Source: Lichenostomus cassidix
Taxonomy: Eukaryota; Chordata; Aves; Passeriformes; Meliphagidae
Assembly: GCA_008360975.2 (NCBI GenBank)
Contig: CM039184.1
Span: 48,264,797-48,328,796, forward strand
DNA length: 64,000 nt
Direction: 5' to 3'
Shown: positions 11,894 through 23,460 of the stretch, in pieces
Layout of the letters: the number at the start of each line of letters is the position of its first letter
How positions within the stretch are numbered: position 1 is the stretch's first letter
Program-made: the position numbers and the translations under genes
Notes under the pieces: generated by a model
What the model was told of the DNA's origin: nothing
The model's input: the letters and a program-made list of their open reading frames with translations, nothing else
Databases searched by the model: none

Positions 11894-14800
11894 TAAGAAG
11901 CTCCCCAGAAGGCTGTAGAAGGCAGGCACATTTCTTGATCTTCATATCACCTGAAAAACAATCTCAGTGGAAAGTTACTCCACCATAGTAAAGTGCAGTG
12001 CTCTGTGTAGTAATCTCTAATGAATTAGAAATGAGAATTCTTCAGGAAATAAAAGGACTTCTCTTTGCCTCAAAGCCAATAAGAAAACTGGAATTTGCTT
12101 TTGCTTTCTGTTTTTTATTAATTTGAACAAAACCCCTCCTCCTAGAGCCAGGAATAGCCCCATAATTAGGAAAGTCCCTGAGATGTGGGACACTTGATGC
12201 TAGAAAGCTAGAGGTGCTTCTTGCTCTGTGAGAGCCACCCTCCTCACTCTCTTCATGGTTGTGGGAGGCTGTGCATCAGCAGCACGCTCCTCTGGCTCCC
12301 CAGTCTCTCAGCCTTTGGGTCACACAATGCCTTGTTTCTCCCTGGTTGAAATCAAAGGGGTATTAAAATCACCAGTGTCCCTTTCTCAGGAGTGCTGCTG
12401 CTGTGTGCAGTTGTAATATACCAAATGCCTGTCTGCTGCTGGTCTCCAAGCAAACCCGAGAGGGTGGTTTAATAGCTGGTTACAAATAAATGAGTTCAAT
12501 CCAGTGCAGAAATGGCAGCTGTGAGACTGGTCCTTGGGGATAGCAGGAGTGTCGCTCTTGTAAAGAGAGCCCAGTGTTCTGAAATAACGGCACATCTGGG
12601 GAGAATAGCCCTCTTAATACAATAAAAATTACAGTAAATCATGAACTAGTCTGAAAGATTTGCAGCAGTGGTCAATTCTGCCTCTGATTTTAACCAGCGT
12701 CTTTGACCAAATTAAAATGGATGTCCTTTTAAAAGCACGGTTCTTCCTTTGCAGTACCTATCTGATACAGACAGTAAGTCTGTTATTTGCTCAGGACATG
12801 TTTTCTGTGTTCCTGAGTGGGGAAAAAGATTTATGTATGAAAAATACATTCAATTAGATTGTGGGTTAGCACAAGTTTTATAAAACTAGAGAATGAGCTA
12901 CCAATACAGTTGTAAGGGTCTAAATAAACACCCAATTTCCAGATTTTTTTGGAATAAATCTCTAGTGAATTAATGTGCTTAAATTCAGGAAGGGGAGAAT
13001 AGATGTTTTTTTACCAGCAATTAGTATCCTCTCCCAAACTCTGTTTGCAATTACCAAAATTTGGGACTATAGAAGAGGTTTCCCAGAATGTGTTGTACAC
13101 ATTCACAGTTGCAGTTTCATACTTAACTGTTTGTCAAAAAGACAAAGAACTATTCTTTAGTTCATCAGAGCCATTCAGTTTCCTCCCTAGGGTGAGCTTG
13201 GTTCAACTGCTCACCTTGGGTCCTTTGAGATGTCTGGTGGTGTCCAGGACACGCAACTGATAAGAGGCAAGAGCTAGGACTTGCGTTTGGAGAAGCAATC
13301 ACAGGCTGAGCAGGATGCACATTAAGTAACACTCACAGATGAATTAACCATTTGAAAGAGTCTGAAACATCTGCCCTGTAGTGCAGAAATGAAATTTGTT
13401 CATTTCCTGTGTCTGTTTTAAAAATACCTTCTTGTTTAACCTCTGCTATATTGTTCCTAAAGGATCTAGGATAGTTTGTCATATTCTTTGTAAACACAGC
13501 TCTCTCCTAGCATGACATATCTCCCTGGGTGCTCTGGGGCTGGGGGAGATGGTGTTTGAAGACAGCTGCCTCGTGGTGGCTGTGCTTTGCCTACTGAAGC
13601 ATTGCTGTGGCTAGCTCAGTGCTCTGGCTACAAATAGTGTCAAATCCTGTCCTAACTGACAGAGTTTCATTGATTTTGACCTTACTCCAGCTGAACTTCT
13701 GGCCACTTGATGGGATTCTAACAAGCTGGGTTGTTTTGCCCTTGATATTTCTTGTTTGGTGTTTGACTTTTCAGGGACACTTCCCATGCTACCTTAGTAA
13801 AGCATGTAATTCCTAATCCAGAAAAAATCACAGTGCTGCTTTGTGTAAGTGCAGTACTATGATTCTGAGCCTGTTAAAAATGAATATTTTTCTATTCAGT
13901 AAAATGTGTAGTTGTGGGGTAAACAAATGCCCATGGGGGCCTGCTCCAGGAACATGTGGAACAGCTGCACAGGAAAGTGAAAGGTGGCAATGGGGAGGGG
14001 AGGTGGTGCCAAGGCAGCACAGGGAAGTAAAGCCAGTGTCAGACTACTGCCTGAGCAGAGTAGTGCACAAGATGCCCAGAGCACTGCACGTTTCCCCTAA
14101 CTCCATAATGCACTTCACATGAATGGGTAATATTAAGAGATATTAGGATGTGCTTTTTCTGTGCTGCAGCAAAGTGGAAAACTCTTCTGAGCATCTGTAG
14201 GGCAGGCTCAAGTTTCTGAAGTGGTGAATAGTTTAATCATGTCAGGTACTTAGCTTGACAAACTATTTTTAGAAACTTTTCAAGGTTCTGTAGTTTAGGG
14301 ATGGATGTGTATAGTTCTGGATGCTGCATGTCCTCTCTGAGGTTGAATGCATATTGTTGGAAAAGCTCTTCTATGCCTGAGATTGTCAGACACAGGACCA
14401 AGAGGAAAAGAAAACAAATCACAGAAGAGAAAACAGAGAAGGTAATGGGGAAAAGTCAGGATCCTGATTTCAGAGGGATGATAAGGCAGGAAGTTGCACA
14501 GAAGAAATGCCACAATAAGTGGATACCAGACTAACCACTTCTCCTTAAAAAAAAATATAAGTTCCCAGTTCATAAAGCTGTTCAGGTAATAAAAATGTAC
14601 GACCAAAATCGATCCAGTAAACCTCTGCCTCAGCACTTCTGAATGCTGCATAGAAGTCAGGCCAAACTTCAATCCACCTGATTGATGCTTTGAAATGGGT
14701 ATAGATATCTCTGGGGAAGGGAAGGAAAAAGCAGTATTATGTGTGGGAGGACACTTTATGTGCAGGCCCATGTTTGTTAAGGCAAGCTAAGATGGTGCAA

Positions 14801-17800
14801 TTCTTCTAGATGGGGTCAGTGTGCTCTGAAGCTCTTTGCAGCCTGCTTGGGTGCTTGTTTGTCATCTTCTAAGCTCCTGTATAGCAGCTGCAGGAGGTGT
14901 GGTAGAGGAATGGTATCACCACTCAGCAGAATGAGTCCCTAGTCTTTGCAGTGGCTCTTGAGCTATTGGAGGACCTTGCAGTTGCTGGGGTAGCCGAGAT
15001 TCACTAGGTGTACAAGCTGGGGATGGCCAGCAGAGGCTGAGGAGTTTCCTGCTAAGATATTCCTGCCTCTTGGCACTCTTGTTCCTGTGAGCACCTGCAG
15101 TGATCCCAGTATCAGGCCCAGCAGTGGTGAGCTGGTCTCTCCACTGCTCTCCAAGGAGAAAGCTGACGAGGGAGCAAGTGGGTTGTGAAGTGGAAGGATG
15201 GGTTGGAAGATGGGAACATGACCTGGAGGAGGGACCCACTGGAGGGGGAAGCAAAAGGAGAGTAAATGCAGCTGTGGAGATAAATGAGAACTTGGCCCAA
15301 ACTGAGGGAGAGCTGGAAGCAAGTAGGGATGTTTGTAGACAGTAGGTTAGGCAAGCAGGGCTAGCACAAAGGCAATGACAGTAAATCAGATAAACTAAGA
15401 TTGGCAGCAGAAGTGAGTATTGGGGATTTTGCTTGTGCAGGGATGTTATTTCACAGAAGTCCTGAAAACTTAACACAAAAAGGGGGAGCTCTGAGTTATT
15501 TAATACTGAAGTACTGCTAAGAGAAAGTCAGATCCTAGTTCACGCCCTGGTAGAAGGAGATGTTTGTACAGTGAGAGAGACAGAATTAAATCCCCCTCAA
15601 GTTCCTGCTCTGTTATGTTTGCACCCATAGGCATTTCTTTTAATCTCCCCAAGTTAGTGGCTCCTTTAGACCCCAGTCTCTCAGTGCACTGGTTCCTCAT
15701 GTGCTGAATTCTCACATAAGTCAAACTTTGGCTGATTGAAGTTGAATTCAGCTTTAATTAACGACATGGGATTGGCTGAATTGTGGTTGTGGGTCCCTTG
15801 AGTCACAACGGTGCTGTTGCAAATTATATTGGATATACAGAAACCTATAGCATGTACCACCAAGACATGGAATAGATGGTGCTGCAGGCAGCCTTGGGTT
15901 CGTTGCTGTCTCATCAAGAGAATGTGGGTAGATTCAGAGCAGTACTGAGCATCTCCATGGGCCAGAAGAGGTGTTGTGTGATAGGACTTGCATGCTGCAG
16001 AGACCTTGCTCTGAACTCAGTCCTTGCTTGAGAGTGGATGTGTGGTCCCTGCCTTAAGGGACATGAAGCATTTTTTAAACAATCCCTTGAAAGCACATAT
16101 TTGCTGTTAAGACGAGATTGCTTCATTTTGAGATGTATGGAGCCCCTGGGTACTCAGGATTAGGCCATAAATGTCCTATATCTGTATGCCATAGAGCTCA
16201 AGATAATGACACTAAGTGGGTTTCTTGTAATGTCTGGATCTGGTTTTCTAAAGCCCACCAATGTGTGTCCTTTGACTTGCACAGCAGATTTATCCATGAT
16301 ACTTGGGTGATGAGAACTTGGGGTGAGAAGGGGAGGACAACCCCAAATCAAAAGCATGTATTTTTGCTTCCTGCTCATAGTGTCTCTGGGGAATTTCAAT
16401 CCATTTTTATGTGGTATTGTGTTACAGGGATTGTTTTTCAACTGCTATTTATGTTGATTATTTTACATGTACATCACTTGGTACACTAGACTAATTTATT
16501 AACTAATGAGACAACTTCAAGGCCTCTGCTTGAAAATCATTCTGAGAACTCTTCATGAAACTGTTTCTTAATGAAACTATATTGTCCTAAACAATAACAC
16601 CATTTAAGTAAATGCATTTTTCCTATTTTTAATAGCTTTTAATCAGAGATTCTGCAGAGCTCAATTTAAATTTTAAACACTTCATCAGTTATTAACTCAG
16701 ACATCATTGCAGGACACTGAGAGAGGAGTAGCACTGTCATAATACACAAGTAAGGTCTTTGTAGAGCACATTTCTTGTTTGCATATAACTGATAAAATAC
16801 TCTAAATCTAAGGTTATGGCTTTTCCTTCTTAGAAGTGGATTTTGGGCCCTTCTCTGAACCTGAGAAGTTTTTAATAAAGAACAAAGGACCCCATCCTTC
16901 CTCCCCTACTCAACATGAAAGCCAAAAGCACAACTCAGATTGGGCAAATTAATTTTTAAATTAGAATACATTCCCATTCAGACCTTAATTTAATTTTGCT
17001 TCTACTCTGCAAGAAAGAGACAGTCAAGTTACCCTGGTCATTTTGGCTGACATGATTCTTGGCTTTGCTTAAATTATTGATTATAGCAAGGGGAGGGACT
17101 TCGTGATGAGAACAGCGCTCTCACTAATAGAAGCCTTTCACTAAATCAATTTCTACCATTCCTGCAATGCACCTTCAGGAAGTCGGAGTATTACTACCTT
17201 AGGAAGAATTTTATCTTCGAAAAGTGGATGTTTGCTTTACATTTTTTTTAAACTTTTCATGTTTCTACAGGCAGCTGAAGAGAAAAAATCAACATAAATA
17301 TATTTCCAGGGGTTGATTTGCAGGATGAGGGGCTGTTCTGGTTCAAAGTTGAACTGATTAAATCTTGATTTGATTGTCATCTAAAGGCTTGTGGCTGAAA
17401 GTACTGTTTCAAAAGCTTGTCTCCTAAGCAGAGTCAGTCAGAAAATACATCAATGTCTTGCAAGCTGGAATGAATTCAGTAGAGGATGCAGTGTATGCAC
17501 ATGCTGCTGAAATTCATGCATAGCCATCTCTCTTATTTTTTCTTGCCTTATTAGAAAATGCAGTCATTTATCTGGTCAACATGTGGTGTTTCCTCTGTTA
17601 CATTTACTGGCAGTTGAATGGGGGTGGCTTCTCTTCCCTCCCATCCAAAGTACCATTCCTCGTTAGACTAATTAAGTAAGTGTCTGTTTCAACATAGCAG
17701 TGTATTTTCTCAAATTTGAGTTGGAGATGCTACACAGAAGGAGAATGTGAAGCTGTTGGGATATGTATATAGCAAATTCAAAGGATGTTGGTAGCAGATC

Positions 17801-20800
17801 AGTACATGTTGAACTATACAGGAGCACCTAGTAACTGTAAGTAACAATTCTATTTTATTTTTTCATAGCACTCATTGACAGTGTCACTTAGGCCTGGTTA
17901 CTGAATGTATTTATTTTATCTGTTAATAAAAACTGCTCAGTGGTACATCAGCTGGTATCTGACAGGTTAGGTTGCAGCAGTGTCTTTCTGAATGCTCATT
18001 ATTTCAGTAATGAATTGACAAGTGATGTTTTATACTTCTAATCCATAGAGCTCGACGATCTTTACATAGATTTAAAATACATTAAAAACCAGACTTCTGA
18101 TTTCTCCTTTACGTGTGACAAATTCTTCCCCTGTGACTGCTTTATTTTTCTTGCAGTCAAAGGGAAGAAAAAAGTCTCTCTAAATGGTGTAACAGTGGTA
18201 ACCCTAGTTATTCCCTGAAGTTCAAGGTAAAGGAACTTTTGCAATACTGAGTGTGGGTTTGGGGGTTAGAAATGTGAGGTAGTTTGTAGCCAGTATTGGA
18301 TTGGGAGCTGTCAAAAATATTGACTAATATATTCAATATTTTGTTTTGTCCATCTTGCCAGCTCTAAATAAATCAATTTGTCAAGGTAGAAGAAGGATGT
18401 TTTATTAGAAAGATGATTCACGCAAAACCTTTACAACTTTTTCTCTTCCTTTGTGGAACAGTAATTAAATAGCACAACTATGTTTCCTTCTTACAGAAAC
18501 AAACTAATAATAAGAAACAGTGATTTGGTTTGGTTTTTGCAAAATTATTTGAAATTTAGTCCACTTTTTTCTTTTGTGGGTAAGCTGGCATTGTTTGTCA
18601 CACCCTTGCTATAGCAGAATTTCAAGATAACATTTGGTGTTAAACTCAAATTACCTGATTTTTCTTTTGTGCTTAACTGAAACAGAATAACATTTCTCAC
18701 TTTTTTGCCCATGGAGGCTGTCAGCAGATCAACTAAGGAACTTTGTAATCTTCTGGCTACATTAATTTCCTTTGGTTAATTGTGCTGAAATATAACTAAT
18801 GCTTTTTTTAACAAAGACATCTGAAAAGTAGGAAGATGACATCAGAAGAGCAGGGATTTCAGGGCTAAGCTTCCACTGGCATGGAAGAGGAAGTTTATTT
18901 AATTTTTCTTGCATGATTGGGTTTTTTCCACTAAAATAGTTATGTTAGGCTTTGTAAAATTATATTGCCTATGTGTATTCAGGGTAAGTGTAGGAAATAA
19001 GGCTTTTATGCAACATCAAAATAATGTATGATAATTACACAAAAATCAATTTTCATATTTCTCTCAATTTCATGTCACATGTGAATTCTTTCTTTCAGAA
19101 CTATACTCCAGATTTCTATACTTTAAATGTACCAAGCTCCTCTTTCCTAAGATTATCTAATCCTGCAATTACTTAACAGGGAAAATGCAGCTTCTTAAAA
19201 GAAGCTTCCTTAGGAATAGGGTGACAATGGAAGTTTCCCCATTCTCTGTTCCTCCCAGTGGCTTCTGTCCACATTCACTTTAAGTTTCAAGAAGCTGTTC
19301 CAGAAAATAGTGAGGCATGGTCCAGTGTACTCAACACTTCCTGGAGGAAATGGCCTTTTTTTGGTGGATAGGTGTCTGTGATTGAGGGAGAATGTTGTTA
19401 ATCTGGGACAAGCTTCCGCTGTTCCAAAATAAAACCAATTGAGTAATGACTCTTCCTAGTTGTGGTTTTCCAGAATTGATGCAGAGAGATGGATTTTCTC
19501 TCTGCCAGAGGTAGGGAGGGATGTTATTTACTTGTTTGGCCAGTGTTTGAGGTTCACTACTTCCAAATTTTGCTAACATCAGTGCAATAACTGTTGGACA
19601 GTATTGAAAAAAACTGACAGACAAAATGTACTGATTTAAATGTTGCTCTCCCTGCAGACCACTCTTGAAATATTGTAGTAGTAATTACTGGTTGTATTTT
19701 AAGTATTCAAGTGTACAACAGAAGCTTTACAGTGGGTGAAGGAATATATCTGGTATTTGCACAGTAGACCTCTCTTGTTTTCCTCTGCAAACCACCTCAT
19801 CTGCAGACAGGGCAAAAAGACAGATTGAGCATTGGAAGTAGAAGGGAGAGGAGGGAGTTTTCACATGTTGCTCCTTCATTAGTCATAAATTTAATTTTAC
19901 ATCCTCATTTTAATTGCACAGGAATACTTGTAGATACGATGCATTTGTAAGGGCTAATGTAGAGATTAGTAACTTCTTCAGTATATGCCAGTAAAGCAAT
20001 TAAAAACAAAAGGAAAACAAACTTACACATTTTTCTTGGAACAAATACATCTTGTCCCCAAATGGGAGTCTAGAAAGAATGTGTAAAAGCAAGAATAAAT
20101 TTTAGGTCATTGTTTATCTTTTAGGGTTAAGTGTTAATTTTAATTTTATTTTTTCGGCTTTTACCTTTTTTTGAGAGGGAAATGTGTGGGTTGTAATGAG
20201 AGGTTTTTTGAATATTTGTTGATTTGTTTGTTTGGTTTTTTTTTAAGTGGACAAGCTGCAATTTTCTCATGATTCCAGGAGTTAGGGATTAAAAAATTCC
20301 AGATATCACAAGACACAAAATTGTAAAAATTTCTGTAAAAAATGCTGAAAACAAGTATGAGTTCAAAAAAATAGTATTTAATTTCTTTAGTGTTTCAAAA
20401 GTAAATTTTTTAAAAGGAATGAGCCTTGCAGCTTGAATTCTGCTGTGATGAACAAATCAATACCTCATTTGGTGAAACGCTACAAGTCTTATGGTGGGAT
20501 GTGGTTTTATGACTTGCTGATGGCTAAGGTGGTTGTCAAAGTTTAGAAGAGAGAGAAAATTCTGTTTTCTCCTCTTGGTAACATTACTGCAAAAGGGTCA
20601 GTGTAAAGGCTGCCAGATTGGGTTGTTTTGACTTAGTTACTTTTCTTTTGGTTTATCATTTTACAGATGCTATGTCAGGATTGTGTGTTTTCCTGGCCAC
20701 AGTTATATCTGGGCTAATTCTATTTTCAGGCGACAGGATTTACTGAGAATTCGTTATCAGTGCATAAACTGAATTTCGGCTAGCATCTCGCATACAGTAT

Positions 20801-21305
20801 GTTGCTATCATCTCTCCTTTCTATTTCTGAAATTTTCTGGAATGCAAATAATATAAGGAAAGCAAGACTGTAAACATTTACTGATAAAAGAGCTTTTTTG
20901 AACTGTAGAAATTGTCATCTGTAAATGTGTGTGGTGTTAGCAGTGTTAATTACCTCTCCACACTAGTTGTCTCTGGACTAATCACCAGACAGATCTGCTG
21001 TTAGTAAACTGTTCCTCAGTAGTTCAGTTGTGTTCCCCTTTCCTTACTCTTACAGGTATTTTAGACCAACTGTTCTGTTTGTCTATAAATAAATTTATAT
21101 TTAAGTACAATTTGGTGTAAAAGTAGTAAAATCTTCCTTTTGGAAACATATTAATATAAAATGGAAGGAGACAAATGTGCAAAGATAATAATATTCATAA
21201 CTCCTGCATTGCTTTGTCATATGAGGTTATTCTATACCGCAGGGTAGGAAGTTGTGTACCTTTGTATTTATGAGAATAAATTTATTGTGTGTTTTCTTTC
21301 TAGCA

Positions 21306-21327
21306 ATATATATCTATATCTATATAC
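21306..21327. repeat. Short TATATC/AT microsatellite
   Basis: atatatatctatatctatat, about three to four units of a 6-bp AT-rich motif. Too short to be more than a minor simple repeat. Confidence 0.6.
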
Positions 21328-21799
21328 AAATCCCTTAGAGGAAGCTTGGATATATTGGTTTGAGAGTTCTCACATCAGATGTGGCTTTTTAATCTGATCC
21401 AGTATAACTGTTGTGGTAACTTTGATAAAAGTACTTCAATAATGTTGTTAGTTCCACTATTTCCAGTGTTAACTAATATACTAACTGGAGCTTTTGCAAG
21501 AGTTATAGAGGTTACAGTTCCATATTGTACATCACCAAATAGCCATATCCCGCAGACCTTAGGCTCATGTAGTTCTTTATGGGTTGCTTCTGACAGTGGT
21601 CAGTAGCAGAAACTTATGGGTTCACTAAAAACAAAAAACAGGGCTAGCGTAAAGTGGTCTTCCCCCTGTTATATCTTTTTCACTTTCAGTAATTGATAGT
21701 TTTAGGACTTTCAGACCTGGTATGTCGTTCATGTTATCTTCTTTAATTGCCCATGATAGGCTTTTCTAACATTGATTTATTTAATCTTTTTTTTCCTCA

Positions 21800-22190
21800 T
21801 TTGTATTTCTGGCATGCACAACATCCTGTGACCATGAGCTCCACAATTGAATTATGTGTTATATGAAAAAGTATTTCCCTTTGTTATAAAATTGCTCTCC
21901 AATAATTTCATTAGATGCCTATTGCTTTTCTGTTTTAGGAAGCAGTAAATAACAGTGAATGATGATTTCCTTTCCATCCTTGCCTTCTTCCCACCATTCA
22001 TGATTTTACAGATTTCTGTGACATCCTCCCCTCCTCCTTGTCATTTATTTTCCAAGCTGGAGAGTCCTACTACACTCAATGTCTCTTTCTGCAGAGAGAT
22101 TTTTATCTGTCTTTTCTAATTCTGCTACATCCATTTTTATAGTAGGGCACATGAAGTGCATGCAATGTCCTGTGATAGTTCAATCATGCA
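21800..22190 (-). mobile_element. Ancient CR1/L3-like LINE 3' region
   Basis: Read on the + strand, the interval carries a series of motifs in the order seen in antisense CR1/L3 3' ends of amniotes: tgaccatgagctccacaatt, gtgtgttat-like then gaaaaagtatttccctttgt, ctccaataatttcattagatgcc, a stretch with aagcagtaaataacagtgaatga, ccattcatgattttacagat, catcctcccctcctccttgtcatttattttccaagctgg split across adjacent motifs, and a pyrimidine-rich ctcaatgtctctttct. It is much more diverged than the avian CR1 copies elsewhere in the window. The family assignment is from remembered consensus and borders are approximate. Confidence 0.6.
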
Positions 22191-22747
22191 TTAAAACTCT
22201 AGGCATAAAGACTTTTATCTTGATCTTGGTTCCTAACAGGTAACTTTTTCAACTGCCAGTGAGTACTAAAATCCTATCTTCAAAACACTTGGTGACCTTG
22301 ATCCTTCCAAAGTAGCAATAGGTAATTAATTGCCTGCCATTGTATATGAGGATTTGAAGTAGCAGAAGAATAACAGTAAAGGAACTTCTAAGAAATTGAT
22401 AAAAATGAGGAAATGGGCATCTTTGTCTGTTGAAGAAAACTGAAAGGTGTAGGTTGTGCATTGAAAAACAGCTCTTGAAACTGTATGTATCCTAATCTTG
22501 TAGGATATATCTGCAGTCTTATGTTTTTGTACAGCAACAAGGGTGAGTAGAAATCCAGAAAGGATGCTCTTCTCATCCTGTATAACTGGTTTTCCAAGAC
22601 CACCTGCAGTCCTCTGGTGTGTCCACAAATTTAAGGTTTCCACCAAAGACTAGCTACTGTTTTTAGCTGGGGGAAGGACCATTCTGTTGTTTGTGCATCT
22701 CTTGTTTTACTGCTTCTGACTGATTGTGGTGACAATCAGTTGTTTGT

Positions 22748-22790
22748 GATGACAAACATCTTTGAGATTTCTTAATACCAGAAGGTCTTT
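22748..22790. repeat. Diverged direct repeat, copy 1
   Basis: Positions 22748-22786 match 23418-23456 with three mismatches in 39 bases, including an exact 26-base core (22761-22786, from tttgagatttc to ccagaaggt). The copies are 670 bp apart in the same orientation. The sequence is not simple repeat and I do not recognise a transposon family. Confidence 0.85.
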
Positions 22791-23417
22791 TCCACAGTGC
22801 TAATAGAGCTCAGTGGCTTGTGGTTTATCATACACTGAAAATTTTGTCTACTGTCTTACTGTGCTTTGGCATATTTTTATTCTTACCAAGCAGGTGCTTG
22901 TTTTTAGGGAGATTCTATCTCAGGTTTCAAAATAAAGAAACCTTTCCAAGTTGTGCTCTGGTCATATGCATCTTTAAGGGAAGTTTATCCTCGTTTTCAA
23001 AACATTCATTTTCCTAATAGACTTTCAATTGAAGGTGGTGCTAATTGCAAGTGAAATTGTATTGTGATTCTGCAGAATTTTAAAATTAATCCCTCAGTTT
23101 TTCTCTTTCAAATGCTTGTCTGCCATAGGACTCAGTTGTAGCGCGTTGGGTTTGTTCCTGGCTACTGTTTGCTAACTTAGGCTTCCCAGGGTGATTGGGG
23201 CCACAGATATTTCTTCTGAATTTTCGTCTAATTCTTTTTAGTGGTTTCATCAGAGATAGCATTTTTATCTCCTTAAATGTAGATTTTTAAATGTAGCTTC
23301 AATTATATGTATGAATCCATCTCTCTGAAAAATACAGAATTTTAGATCTGGAGTGCCATGAAGTAGATAAGAGAATGAAAATACTGGTATTTCTAATGCT
23401 AGATGGATGCTTTCAAA

Positions 23418-23460
23418 GATGATTAACATATTTGAGATTTCTTAATACCAGAAGGTATTT
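23418..23460. repeat. Diverged direct repeat, copy 2
   Basis: Second copy of the repeat at 22748. The exact core is 23431-23456. Flanking bases differ, so the duplicated unit is short or the rest has decayed. Confidence 0.85.

Noticed and set aside
11552..11988. Open frames on both strands rich in Lys/Asn or Phe/Gly
   Set aside because: They are created by the T/G low-complexity tract at 11747-11893 and carry no protein information.
14916..15476. 186-codon minus-strand open frame in the large intron
   Set aside because: Overlapped by open frames of 80-119 codons in other registers, low-complexity Ser/Leu/Pro composition and no recognisable protein. It is consistent with a locally GC-richer, stop-poor stretch.
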